Made by a program: the position numbers and the translations under genes. Source: Agromyces tardus (GTDB taxonomy: Bacteria > Actinomycetota > Actinomycetes > Actinomycetales > Microbacteriaceae). Taken from it: a stretch of 64,000 nucleotides of DNA. Where the stretch lies: NCBI RefSeq assembly GCF_003710805.1, contig NZ_RHHB01000002.1, forward strand, positions 124,001-188,000, in the 5' to 3' direction. Positions 1 through 7,883 of the stretch are shown here, in pieces (the first letter of the stretch is position 1; every line of letters begins with the position of its first letter). Below the pieces are notes generated by a model. That model was not told the origin of the DNA and did not search any database. It worked only from the letters and a program-made list of their open reading frames with translations.

Positions 1-1
1 C

Positions 2-292
2 GACCTCGGCGCGGGCCCCGTGCGCACCTTCGTGCGGATCACGCTCCCGCAGCTCGCGCCCGGCATCGTGGCGGGTGCGCTGCTCGCGTTCACGCTGTCG
101 ATCGACGAGTTCGTGATCGCGTTCTTCACGACCGCACCGACCCAGCCGACGCTGCCGATCGTCATCTACTCGATGGTGCGCTTCGGGGTGACCCCCGAGG
201 TGAACGCCCTCGCCACCCTCCTTCTCCTCGTGAGCATCGTGACCGTCATCGCGGCACAGCGCCTCACCCGACTGACAGGATCCGACCGATGA
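2..292 (+). CDS. Polyamine-type ABC transporter permease, C-terminal part (PotC-like)
   Basis: Truncated by the window start; only the last 96 codons are present. The first codons read DLGAGPVRTFVRITLPQLAPG, which matches the end of the EAA loop of binding-protein-dependent permeases, the cytoplasmic contact with the ATPase. After it come two hydrophobic stretches typical of the last membrane segments, and the sequence TLSIDEFVIAFF is characteristic of PotC/PotH permeases for spermidine or putrescine. The stop overlaps the ATG of the ATPase gene by four bases, so the two are translationally coupled. The substrate is inferred from the ATPase and from the amine-degrading genes downstream; a related substrate such as another cationic solute is possible. 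Confidence 0.85.
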   Translation, partial: DLGAGPVRTFVRITLPQLAPGIVAGALLAFTLSIDEFVIAFFTTAPTQPTLPIVIYSMVRFGVTPEVNALATLLLLVSIVTVIAAQRLTRLTGSDR

Positions 293-1404
293 GCCCCGCC
301 CCCCTGCTCCGCGTCGAAGGCGTCCGCGCCGTCTACGGCGACACCGTCGCGCTGCATGGCGTCTCCCTCGACATCGCCGACAACGAGTTCTTCGCCCTGC
401 TCGGCCCCTCCGGGTGCGGCAAGACGACGCTGCTGCGCTCGATAGCGGGGTTCGAGACGCCCGCGTCGGGCCGCATCGAGGTCGACGGCGAGGACCTGCT
501 GCGGATGCCGCCGCACAAGCGTCCCGTCAACATGATGTTCCAGAGCTACGCGCTCTTCCCGCACCTCTCGGTCGAGCGCAACATCGCCTACGGGCTCGAG
601 GCCGACGGCGTCGCGAAGGCCGAGGTGCGCCGGCGCGTCGGCGAGGTGATGGACATCGTGGGCCTCGGCCCGCTCGCCAAGCGCCGCCCCGCGCAGCTCT
701 CGGGCGGCCAGCGACAGCGGGTGGCGCTGGCGCGCGCGATCGTGAAGCGGCCGCGGCTGCTGCTGCTCGACGAGCCGCTCTCGGCGCTGGACCGCCAGGT
801 GCGCTCGTCGATGCAGCTCGAGCTGAAGCGCCTGCAGCACGAGGTCGGGCTCACGTTCGTCGTCGTGACGCACGACCAGGAGGAGGCCATGTCGATGGCC
901 GATCGCATCGCCGTGCTGCGCGAAGGTCGTCTCGAGCAGCTCGCGACCCCGCAGGAGCTCTATGCGAACCCCGCCTCGCGGTTCGTGGCGTCGTTCATCG
1001 GCACGGCCAATCTCCTCGACGGGGTGGCGACGGCCGACGGCGTCGAGGTGCGCGGTGTCGGCAGCGTCGCGGCGACCCACGCGCTGGCCCCCGGATTGCC
1101 CGCCACTGCGGTCGTGCGCCCCGAGGACGTGCAGCTGTCGACGGATGCCGCGACCGCTGGCCTGCGCGGCACGGTCGTCGACACGTACTTCCTCGGTGGC
1201 GCGTCCACGATCTCGGTCGAGGTGCCCGGCATCCTCGCGCCGATCCTCGCGAGCGTGCACGGGGCGAGCCGCATCGCGCGCGGCGACGAGGTCGGCGTGG
1301 GCTTCGGGCGTGCGGCGGTCGTGGCCGCGGAGCCCGCCGCGGCATCCGTCACCGACCCGGCGGAGCCCCTCGCCGAGCCCGCGGCTCAGGGAGCGAGCGC
1401 GTGA
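289..1404 (+). CDS. potA: Polyamine ABC transporter ATP-binding protein
   Basis: 371 residues, a full-length PotA/MalK-type ATPase driving import through the permease encoded just upstream. Walker A is GPSGCGKT at about residues 39-46, the ABC signature LSGGQRQRVALARA starts near 137, Walker B LLLLDEP near 158-164, and the H-loop histidine lies in VTHDQEEAMSMADR near 195. The region after about residue 240 is the TOBE_2 regulatory domain seen in spermidine/putrescine ATPases. The last 30 residues are Ala/Pro/Glu rich and probably disordered. The gene ends 19 bases inside the convergent TetR gene. The family is certain; polyamine specificity rests on family resemblance and the neighbouring oxidase and dehydrogenase. 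Confidence 0.9.
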   Translation: MSPAPLLRVEGVRAVYGDTVALHGVSLDIADNEFFALLGPSGCGKTTLLRSIAGFETPASGRIEVDGEDLLRMPPHKRPVNMMFQSYALFPHLSVERNIAYGLEADGVAKAEVRRRVGEVMDIVGLGPLAKRRPAQLSGGQRQRVALARAIVKRPRLLLLDEPLSALDRQVRSSMQLELKRLQHEVGLTFVVVTHDQEEAMSMADRIAVLREGRLEQLATPQELYANPASRFVASFIGTANLLDGVATADGVEVRGVGSVAATHALAPGLPATAVVRPEDVQLSTDAATAGLRGTVVDTYFLGGASTISVEVPGILAPILASVHGASRIARGDEVGVGFGRAAVVAAEPAAASVTDPAEPLAEPAAQGASA

Positions 1405-1994
1405 CCGGTCGCGAGGCGGGCGTACGCGACGATGAGCTCGAGGGCTGCGTCGTGGTCGATCGTGGGGTGCTGGGCGATGATGCGGTAGCCGTAGGCGTCC
1501 TCGAGGGCGACGAGGTTGCGGGCGATCGTGAGCGATGGCTGCCCGAGCGTGAAGATGCCGCGGGCGGCGCCCTGCTCGAGCACCACCTGGTACATGCCGA
1601 CCTTGCGGTCGTACAGCGTCGTGAGCAGCGAGGCCATGAGGGGATTGCGGCCCGCAGATCCGCCGAGCTCGCACAGCAGCCGCACCTCGGTGTCGTCGGG
1701 GCCGCTCGGCAGGCCGGACTCGGCGAGCGCGAGGAGCCGAGCGACCGGATCGTCGTCGAGCTGCTCGAGCATGCGCACGCGGCCCTCGTAGAACCGCTCC
1801 ATGCCGGCGCGGTTCGCCTCGAACATCAGTTCGTCGATGTCGGGGTAGTAGTAGAGCACCGCGCCCGAGGTGAGGCCGGCCTCCTCGGCGACGCGGTTCA
1901 GGCGCGCGCCGTCGGGTCCGTGTGCCGCGATCGCTCGCTGCGCCGCCGCGACGAGTTGGCTGCGCCGCTCCTCCTGCCGCTTGGGCCTCGCCAT
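1386..1994 (-). CDS. TetR family transcriptional regulator of the polyamine cluster
   Basis: 202 residues from the ATG at 1994, chosen because GGGAGGGAA stands just upstream and because the protein then begins MARPKRQEERRSQLVAAA, the usual start of a TetR helix-turn-helix domain. The recognition helix region reads LNRVAEEAGLTSGAVLYYYPDIDELM (about residues 30-55). The C-terminal two thirds is a ligand-binding domain without an obvious family. It is transcribed away from the glycosyltransferase/oxidase/dehydrogenase operon and convergent with potA, so it probably represses the divergent operon and itself, with a polyamine or an aldehyde as likely effector (inference). Confidence 0.88.
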   Translation of the reverse strand: MARPKRQEERRSQLVAAAQRAIAAHGPDGARLNRVAEEAGLTSGAVLYYYPDIDELMFEANRAGMERFYEGRVRMLEQLDDDPVARLLALAESGLPSGPDDTEVRLLCELGGSAGRNPLMASLLTTLYDRKVGMYQVVLEQGAARGIFTLGQPSLTIARNLVALEDAYGYRIIAQHPTIDHDAALELIVAYARLATGHALAP

Positions 1995-2011
1995 CGCCGT
2001 TCCCTCCCCGC

Positions 2012-2058
2012 CAGACAGATTGTCTGCATCGCTGGTCAATATTAGGCCGTTCTGACCA
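2012..2058. promoter_or_regulatory. Probable TetR operator region between divergent genes
   Basis: Two inverted repeats are visible between the TetR start and the glycosyltransferase start. CAGACA-GAT-TGTCTG at 2012-2026 is a perfect 6-bp arm palindrome with a 3-bp centre, and TGGTCA (2033-2038) is mirrored by TGACCA (2053-2058). The surrounding bases are AT-richer than anything nearby, as expected for a promoter. Assignment to this TetR is by position. Confidence 0.55.
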
Positions 2059-2128
2059 TATTTCCAGCACATCTTGACGTGACACATTCTTTCCATCAGC
2101 ATTCAAGAAAACCACGAACGGAGTCGCC

Positions 2129-3442
2129 ATGACCGAGGAGCGCCGCACCTTCCTGTTCATGCCCGAGAGCGCCTACGGCCCCACGAACAACTGCATCGGC
2201 ATCGGCAACGAGTTGCTGCGGCGCGGGCACCGCGTGGTGTTCGCCGCCGAGCGCTCCTGGGAGGGCAAGCTCGCCGCGCTCGGGTTCGAGGAGGACCTCG
2301 TCGACCTCGCGCCCGCGCCCGTCGCCGAGGACGGGGCGGAGGTGGAGCAGGACGCCGGGCAGTTCTGGAAGGACTACATCAAGGAGATCTCGCCCGAGTT
2401 CCGCAAGACCACGGCCGAGCAGCTCGAGACGGTCACGCTCCCCATCTGGGAGGAGCTCGTGAACGGCGCGAAGTACTGCGAGCCGCAGCTGCAGGCCATC
2501 ATCGAGCGCGTCCGGCCCGACGTCATCATCGAGGACAACGTGCTCGCCTTCCCGGCGCTCGTGACCGCGGGCGTGCCGTTCGTGCGCATCGTCTCATGCA
2601 ACCCGCTCGAGGTCCCCGGCGACGACATCGCCCCCGCGTTCTCCGGCCTCGGCAAGGACGACCGCGAGGGGTGGGCCGCGTTCCGCGCAGAATACGAGCG
2701 CACGCACCGTCCGCTGTGGGAGGCGTTCGACGCGTGGGTGCAGGAGCAGGGCGCGCCGCCGCTGCCCGACCTCCAGTTCATCCACGAGGGCGACGAGAAC
2801 CTCTACGTCTACCCCGAGGTGCTCGACTACACCGACGAGCGTCCCCTCGGCGAGCACTGGCACCGGCTCGACTCCTCGGTGCGCGAGACCGAGCAGGCGC
2901 CCGCCGACCTGCCCGCCTCGTTCACCGACGGCAGCCGTCCGCTCGTCTACTTCAGCCTCGGCTCGCTCGGCTCGGCCGACGTCGAGCTCATGCAGCGCGT
3001 CATCGGCGCGCTCGCCGACGAACCCGTCAACGTCATCGTCTCGAAGGGGCCGCTGCACGACGAGTTCGAACTCGCCGACAACATGTGGGGCGCCGAGTTC
3101 CTGCCGCAGACGAGGATCCTGCCCCTCGTCGACCTCGTCATCACCCACGGCGGCAACAACACCACCACCGAGGCGCTGCACTTCGGCAAGCCGATGGTGC
3201 TGCTGCCCCTCTTCTGGGACCAGTACGACAACGCGCAACGTGTCGACGAGCTGGGCTTCGGCATCCGCCTCGACCCGTATCGCTTCACCCCCGAGGAACT
3301 GCAGGGCGCCGTGCGCCGCCTGCTCGCCGACACCGCCCTGCGCGAGCGCATCGCCGCCGTCGGCGCCGACATCCGCTCGCGTGCCGGCGTGGCCGCCGCG
3401 GCCGACGTGATCGAGCGCGCCGCCGTGCGGGAGCGAGTGTGA
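2129..3442 (+). CDS. GT1 family UDP-glycosyltransferase (macrolide glycosyltransferase-like)
   Basis: 437 residues. The C-terminal half carries the GT1 donor-site signature THGGNNTTTEALHFGKPM (near residue 340) followed by LPLFWDQYDNAQRV, as in MGT/UGT enzymes that transfer sugars from UDP-sugars to small acceptors. The N-terminal acceptor half begins with a Rossmann-like strand and NNCIGIGNELLRRGHRV, the typical GT1 opening. No signal peptide, so cytoplasmic. It is the first gene of an operon with an amine-oxidising flavoprotein (GTGA overlap) and an aminoaldehyde dehydrogenase. What it glycosylates is unknown; a GT1 enzyme is not part of any textbook polyamine pathway. A GGAG sits 6 bases before the ATG. 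Confidence 0.85.
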   Translation: MTEERRTFLFMPESAYGPTNNCIGIGNELLRRGHRVVFAAERSWEGKLAALGFEEDLVDLAPAPVAEDGAEVEQDAGQFWKDYIKEISPEFRKTTAEQLETVTLPIWEELVNGAKYCEPQLQAIIERVRPDVIIEDNVLAFPALVTAGVPFVRIVSCNPLEVPGDDIAPAFSGLGKDDREGWAAFRAEYERTHRPLWEAFDAWVQEQGAPPLPDLQFIHEGDENLYVYPEVLDYTDERPLGEHWHRLDSSVRETEQAPADLPASFTDGSRPLVYFSLGSLGSADVELMQRVIGALADEPVNVIVSKGPLHDEFELADNMWGAEFLPQTRILPLVDLVITHGGNNTTTEALHFGKPMVLLPLFWDQYDNAQRVDELGFGIRLDPYRFTPEELQGAVRRLLADTALRERIAAVGADIRSRAGVAAAADVIERAAVRERV

Positions 3443-4851
3443 GCGACGTGATGGCGGATGCCGCGGTCGACGCGTTGCGCGACGCGGCACCCCGCGCGTA
3501 CTGGCTCGACCGCGCGGAGGCGCCCGCCGCCCGGCCGGCGCTCGAGGGCGGCGACGAGGCCGACCTCGTGGTCGTCGGCGCCGGGTTCACGGGCCTCTGG
3601 ACCGCGTGGCGCGCCCTCGAGCGCGAGCCCGGCCGATCGGTCGTCGTGCTCGAGGCCGAGCACGTCGCCCACGGCGCGACCGGCCGCAACGGCGGCTTCG
3701 TCGCGAGCTCGCTCACCCATGGGCTCACGCACGGTACCGCGATCTGGCCCGACCAGGTGGGCGCGCTGCACGAGGAGGGCGACCGCAACCTCGCCGAGCT
3801 CGTCGCGACGATCGGGGCGGCGGGTATCGACTGCGACCTCGCGCCGTCGGGCAAGACCACCCTGGCCGTCGAGGAATGGCAGCTCGCCGGACTCGTCGAG
3901 GCGCAGCGGCTCGGCGAGCGGCACGGCGTCGACCTCGAGCTGCAGAGCCGCGACGAGGTGCAGGCCGACGTGCACTCTCCCACGTATCTCGGCGGGCTTC
4001 GCGACCGCACGGGCACGGTGCTCGTCGATCCGGCGCGGCTCGCGTGGGGGATGGCCGCCGAGCTCGAGCGTCGCGGGGTGCGCATCTTCGAGGCATCCGC
4101 CGCGACCGGGCTCGCACGGCAGGGCGCCGTCGTGCGGGTCACGACCGCCCGAGGCCACGTCGACGCGCGCCACGCCGTGATCGCGACGGCGGCGTACCCG
4201 GCCCCGCTCAAGCGGCTCGGGAACTACATCATGCCGCTCTACGACCACGTGCTCATGACCGAGCCGTTGAGCGAGGCGCAGCGCGCGTCGATCGGGTGGG
4301 GCGAGGGGCAGGGCCTCACCGATGCGGGCAACCAGTTCCACTACTACCGGCCGACCGCCGACGGCCGCATCCTCTTCGGCGGCTGGGACGCGGTCTACTA
4401 CCCGGGCGGTCGGGTCGACGCGAGCCTCGAGCAGCGCGACAGCTCGCACGAACTGCTCGCCCGGCACTTCCTCGACACGTTCCCGCAGCTCGCGGGGCTG
4501 CGCTTCACGCACCGGTGGGCCGGTCCCATCGACTCGACCACGCGCTTCACGGCGGCCTACGGCACGGCGTTCGGCGGTCGCATCGCCTACGCGGTGGGAC
4601 ACACGGGGCTCGGCGTGGGTGCGTCGCGGTTCTCGGCGGATGTCGCACTCGACCTGCTGTCGGGCGAGCCCACGTCGCGGCTCCGCTACGACATCGTGCG
4701 CCGCCGGCCGTTCCCCATCCCCCCCGAGCCGTTGCGCAACCCGATCGTGCAGTTCACCCGGCGCTCGATCCTCGCCGCCGACGCCCACGAGGGGCGGCGC
4801 AACCTCTGGCTGCGGACCCTGGACCGCTTCGGCCTGGGCTTCAACTCCTAG
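3439..4851 (+). CDS. FAD-dependent amine oxidoreductase (DAO family, PuuB-like)
   Basis: 470 residues from the GTG at 3439, which overlaps the preceding stop as GTGTGA; an internal ATG at 3451 is the alternative. The dinucleotide-binding motif VVVGAGFTGLWTAW is at residues 44-57 and is followed by GATGRNGGF, which is typical of the gamma-glutamylputrescine oxidase/glycine oxidase branch. NQFHYYRPTADGRILFGG and the C-terminal GHTGLGVGASRF fit the same family. It should oxidise a primary or gamma-glutamylated amine to an aldehyde with release of ammonia and hydrogen peroxide. The aldehyde dehydrogenase next door would take the product. The exact substrate cannot be read from sequence. Confidence 0.87.
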   Translation: MSDVMADAAVDALRDAAPRAYWLDRAEAPAARPALEGGDEADLVVVGAGFTGLWTAWRALEREPGRSVVVLEAEHVAHGATGRNGGFVASSLTHGLTHGTAIWPDQVGALHEEGDRNLAELVATIGAAGIDCDLAPSGKTTLAVEEWQLAGLVEAQRLGERHGVDLELQSRDEVQADVHSPTYLGGLRDRTGTVLVDPARLAWGMAAELERRGVRIFEASAATGLARQGAVVRVTTARGHVDARHAVIATAAYPAPLKRLGNYIMPLYDHVLMTEPLSEAQRASIGWGEGQGLTDAGNQFHYYRPTADGRILFGGWDAVYYPGGRVDASLEQRDSSHELLARHFLDTFPQLAGLRFTHRWAGPIDSTTRFTAAYGTAFGGRIAYAVGHTGLGVGASRFSADVALDLLSGEPTSRLRYDIVRRRPFPIPPEPLRNPIVQFTRRSILAADAHEGRRNLWLRTLDRFGLGFNS

Positions 4852-4914
4852 ACCCGTCACCGGACGAACCACCCCGGCTCGCGGCATCCGTCGCCCGCCC
4901 GAAAGGAACCTCAC

Positions 4915-6369
4915 ATGACCACCGGCACCTTCATCGGCGGCTACCGCCCCGGTTCGGGCGGCGACGCCGTCATCACCAACCCGGCGACCGAGGAGCAGGT
5001 GGCGGCCTTCCGCTCGTCGGGCGTGGCGGAGGTCGAGGAGGCCGCGGCGGCCGCCCGCGCCGCGCAGCCCCAGTGGGCCGCGAAGACGCCGGGGGAGCGC
5101 TCGCTCGCCCTGCTGCGCCTCGCCGACGCGCTCGAGGCCGACGCCGAGCACCTCGCGAAGCTCGAGGTCGAGGACTCCGGCAAGCCGTGGACCACCGCGT
5201 TCGACGGCGAGCTGCCCTTCGGGATCGACAACCTGCGCTTCTTCGCGGGCGCGGCCCGGTCGCTCGACGGCACGGGCGCGGGTTCCTTCTCGAGCGGGTA
5301 CACGTCGATCCTCACGCGCCGCCCCGTCGGTGTGGTCGCGGGGATCACCCCGTGGAACTTCCCGCTCATCATGGCGATCTGGAAGGCCGGGCCGGCGCTC
5401 GCCGCGGGCAACGCCGTGATCGTGAAACCCGCGCCGGCCACGCCGCGCACGACCCTGCGCTTCGCCGAGCTCGCCGTGCAGGCGGGGCTGCCCGAGGGGC
5501 TCTTCAACGTGGTCACGGGCGACGCCGAGGTCGGCCAGGCGCTCGTGACGCACCGGGAGGTCGACATGGTGAGCGTCACGGGGTCGACGCAGACCGGCAA
5601 GGCCGTGATGCGCGGCGCCGTCGAAGGCGTGAAGCGCGTGCACCTCGAACTCGGCGGCAAGGCGCCCGTCATCGTGTTCCGCGATGCGGACCTCGGCGCG
5701 ATGGCGCACGCGGTGGCGCTCGGCGCCACCTACAACACCGGCCAGGACTGCACCGCCGCGACGCGCGTCTACCTCGAGCGCTCGGTGTACGACGACGGGG
5801 TGGCCGCGCTGCGCGCCGCGCTGTCGGGCGTCGTGGCCGGCGACCCGATGGACCCCGCGACCCACATCGGCCCGCTCGTCTCGCGCGCGCACCGCGAGCG
5901 TGTCGAGGGCTTCGTGTCGCGGGCCGTCGGCGAGGGCGCCGAGGCGCTCATCGGCGGGCACGCGATCGACCGGGTCGGCTCGTACTTCGCGCCCACGCTG
6001 CTCGTCGGCGCCGCGCAGTCCTCGGAGATCGTGCAGGGCGAGGTCTTCGGGCCCGTGCTCGTGGCGCTCCCGTTCGACGGCGAGGCCGAGGGCATCGCGC
6101 TCGCGAACGACAGCGCCTACGGCCTGGCGTCGTCGGTGTGGACCTCGGACGTCTCCCGCGCGCTGCGCGTGAGCCAGTCGCTCGACGTCGGGGTCACGTG
6201 GGTGAACGACCACCTCCCGATCGCCTCGGAGGCGCCGCACGGCGGTGTGAAGGGCTCCGGCTTCGGCAAGGACATGTCGATGGAGCCGCTGCTCGACTAC
6301 TCGGTGACGCGGCACCTGATGATCCGGCACGCGGCGCCGCCGGAGACGACGGGGTTCCGGCCGGCCTGA
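4915..6369 (+). CDS. NAD(P)-dependent aldehyde dehydrogenase, aminobutyraldehyde type
   Basis: 484 residues, the usual length for a soluble ALDH. Catalytic cysteine C279 lies in TGQDCTAATR and the general base E245 in LELGGKAPVIVF. The motif TPWNFPLIMAIWKAGPALAAGN and the GSTQTGK nucleotide-binding stretch are intact. Best fit is gamma-aminobutyraldehyde dehydrogenase, the step that turns the putrescine-derived aldehyde into GABA or gamma-glutamyl-GABA; betaine aldehyde dehydrogenase is the main alternative. A GAAAGGA ribosome-binding site precedes the ATG. It closes the polyamine catabolic operon and is followed by the interspersed repeat. Confidence 0.88.
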   Translation: MTTGTFIGGYRPGSGGDAVITNPATEEQVAAFRSSGVAEVEEAAAAARAAQPQWAAKTPGERSLALLRLADALEADAEHLAKLEVEDSGKPWTTAFDGELPFGIDNLRFFAGAARSLDGTGAGSFSSGYTSILTRRPVGVVAGITPWNFPLIMAIWKAGPALAAGNAVIVKPAPATPRTTLRFAELAVQAGLPEGLFNVVTGDAEVGQALVTHREVDMVSVTGSTQTGKAVMRGAVEGVKRVHLELGGKAPVIVFRDADLGAMAHAVALGATYNTGQDCTAATRVYLERSVYDDGVAALRAALSGVVAGDPMDPATHIGPLVSRAHRERVEGFVSRAVGEGAEALIGGHAIDRVGSYFAPTLLVGAAQSSEIVQGEVFGPVLVALPFDGEAEGIALANDSAYGLASSVWTSDVSRALRVSQSLDVGVTWVNDHLPIASEAPHGGVKGSGFGKDMSMEPLLDYSVTRHLMIRHAAPPETTGFRPA

Positions 6370-6380
6370 GCCTCGTCGCC

Positions 6381-6563
6381 GGTCGAGTAGCGCAGCGTAT
6401 CGAGACCTGCCAGGTGCGTCGGTCGAGTGGAGCAGCGTCTCGAGACCTTCGGGGGGCGGGGTCTCGATACGGCGCTGCGCGCCTACTCGACCGGCGGCGC
6501 CTCTACTCGACCGGCGGCTGGCCTGCTCGACCGGCGGCGCCTCTGCTCGACCGGCGGCTGCTG
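6381..6563. repeat. Cluster of interspersed palindromic repeats between convergent genes
   Basis: The repeat has the form GGTCGAGTA-centre-TATCGAGACC, or in the other orientation GGTCTCGATAC-centre-GCCTACTCGACC followed by GGCGG. Copies are at 6381-6407 and 6421-6447 (forward) and 6460-6497 (reverse, with the centre GGCGCTGCGCGCC, a self-complementary stem). Downstream are three shortened copies keeping only CTCGACCGGCGG. The cluster fills the gap between the convergent aldehyde dehydrogenase and YcaQ-like genes, so a terminator role is plausible. Confidence 0.85.
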
Positions 6564-6565
6564 GC

Positions 6566-7681
6566 CTACTCGGCAGAGGGGAGGCCGACCGCGCGCCCGC
6601 CGATCTCGAGTCCGAGCCAGCCCGCGAGCGAGTCGAGTTCGCCGAACACCGCTTCGACGAGGTCGCCCGTGAACGGCTCGTCCTCGTGGATGGCGTCGAC
6701 GCGCAGCACGCCGTTCGTGCGATCGGCGGTCGCGTCGACCTTGCCGACGAGCCGGTCGCCGTGCAGGATCGGCATCGCCCAGTATCCCCACCGCCGCTGG
6801 TCCCGCGGCTTGTACATCTCGAGCACGTACTCGAAGTCGAAGAGCTCGGCGAGGCGCGGGCGGTCGAACACGAGCCGGTCGAGCGGCGACAGGAGTGCCG
6901 TCCGTTCCTCGATCGGTTCGTCGGCGCGTTCGAGCGCCGCGGGGTCGACGCGCCACGCGCCGCGCAGTCCCGCCACGGTCGCCGGCTCGCCGATTCCGCG
7001 TGTGTCGATCGGCTCGCCGGGCGAACCGGCCGCCTTGCGCTGGCGCAGGATGCCGAGCGACGCGAGCCGGCGTTCGTTGCGCATGCGGTAGGCCACCTCC
7101 TCGTCGAGGTCGGGGACGTCGGGGTAGACCCGCTCGGCGAGGTCCCACAGTCGTTCGCCGTTGCGCCGCCCGGCGACGGCGAGGTCGCCGCGCATCATGA
7201 GGCACTCGAGGAGGATCATCACATTTCGATCGTTCGTCCATCCGCTCGACGACCACGGCACGACCGCCGTGTCGGGGATCTCCGACGCCGGCAGCGGACC
7301 CTGGCCGCTCACTCGGATCATGACGTCGCGCCGGAACGGCTCGTTCACCGCGAGCCAGTTCCGTGTGCGCTCGTGCGGCGGCCAGTGCCGCATCGCCGGA
7401 CGGAAGAGGGCGAGATCGTCCATCGGCCGGATCATGAGGTCGAGCTCGAAGAGTGTGCGGTCGACCTCGAGCCCGCGCGCGACCTCTGCCGGGTCGTACC
7501 GCTCGCCGAGCCGGCTCCAGAACACGACGTCGGCACTCGGCGCCACCGCCGAGACGGGGTCGACCTTCACGAACGTGAGCCGTCGCACGGTGTCGAGCAC
7601 GTCGTCGGGGCCGCTCGTCTCGAGTGCCTGGGCACGTACGGCGATGCGTCGCGCCTGCTCCCGCGTCAGTTCGACGGTCAT
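6566..7681 (-). CDS. Winged-helix protein of the YcaQ/AlkZ (HTH_42) family
   Basis: 371 residues. The family signature RRWGYWAMPILHGDRLVGKVD near residue 300 and the N-terminal FVKVDPVSAV identify the HTH_42 group, which contains the DNA interstrand-crosslink glycosylases AlkZ and YcaQ. In characterised members the N-terminal motif is Gln-hydrophobic-Gln or Gln-hydrophobic-Asp; here it is K39-V40-D41, so the first catalytic glutamine is replaced. The protein may therefore be a divergent or inactive glycosylase or a regulator. Its stop codon lies in a degenerate copy of the interspersed repeat (GCCGAGTAG). Family assignment is firm, function is not. Confidence 0.8.
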   Translation of the reverse strand: MTVELTREQARRIAVRAQALETSGPDDVLDTVRRLTFVKVDPVSAVAPSADVVFWSRLGERYDPAEVARGLEVDRTLFELDLMIRPMDDLALFRPAMRHWPPHERTRNWLAVNEPFRRDVMIRVSGQGPLPASEIPDTAVVPWSSSGWTNDRNVMILLECLMMRGDLAVAGRRNGERLWDLAERVYPDVPDLDEEVAYRMRNERRLASLGILRQRKAAGSPGEPIDTRGIGEPATVAGLRGAWRVDPAALERADEPIEERTALLSPLDRLVFDRPRLAELFDFEYVLEMYKPRDQRRWGYWAMPILHGDRLVGKVDATADRTNGVLRVDAIHEDEPFTGDLVEAVFGELDSLAGWLGLEIGGRAVGLPSAE

Positions 7682-7705
7682 GCGGCAACGGTACCCGTCG
7701 AGGCT

Positions 7706-7883
7706 GGTCTCGATACGGCGCTGCGCGCCTACTCGACCGGCGGCAGTCTCGTCGGTCGAGTAGCGGGGGCGTATCGAGACGATCTGAGCTGGGGTCTCGA
7801 TACGGCGCTGCGCGCCTACTCGACCGGCGGGGCGCTGCGCGCCTGCTCGACCTGCGGGGCGCTACGCGCCTGCTCGACCGGCG
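7706..7883. repeat. Interspersed repeat cluster running into the end of trhO
   Basis: Full copies at 7706-7743 (reverse), 7754-7780 (forward) and 7793-7830 (reverse). Two shortened copies, 7831-7857 and 7858-7883, each carry the inner stem and the CTCGACC tail. The last three copies lie inside the trhO reading frame and supply its last codons and its stop. The other copies fill the gap before the YcaQ-like gene. Confidence 0.85.

Noticed and set aside
20-292. A complete 90-residue membrane protein starting at the GTG at position 20
   Set aside because: The frame is open to the window edge, and the residues before it complete the EAA loop of an ABC permease, so it is the end of a longer gene.
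2947-6330. A 1127-codon open frame on the minus strand opposite the amine oxidase and dehydrogenase genes
   Set aside because: Arg/His/Gly-rich shadow frame created by high GC; the plus strand has intact FAD and ALDH motifs, start sites and couplings.
6460-6497. tRNA-like or structural RNA gene at the repeat hairpins
   Set aside because: Only a single stem, present in many copies, without cloverleaf or conserved tRNA positions.
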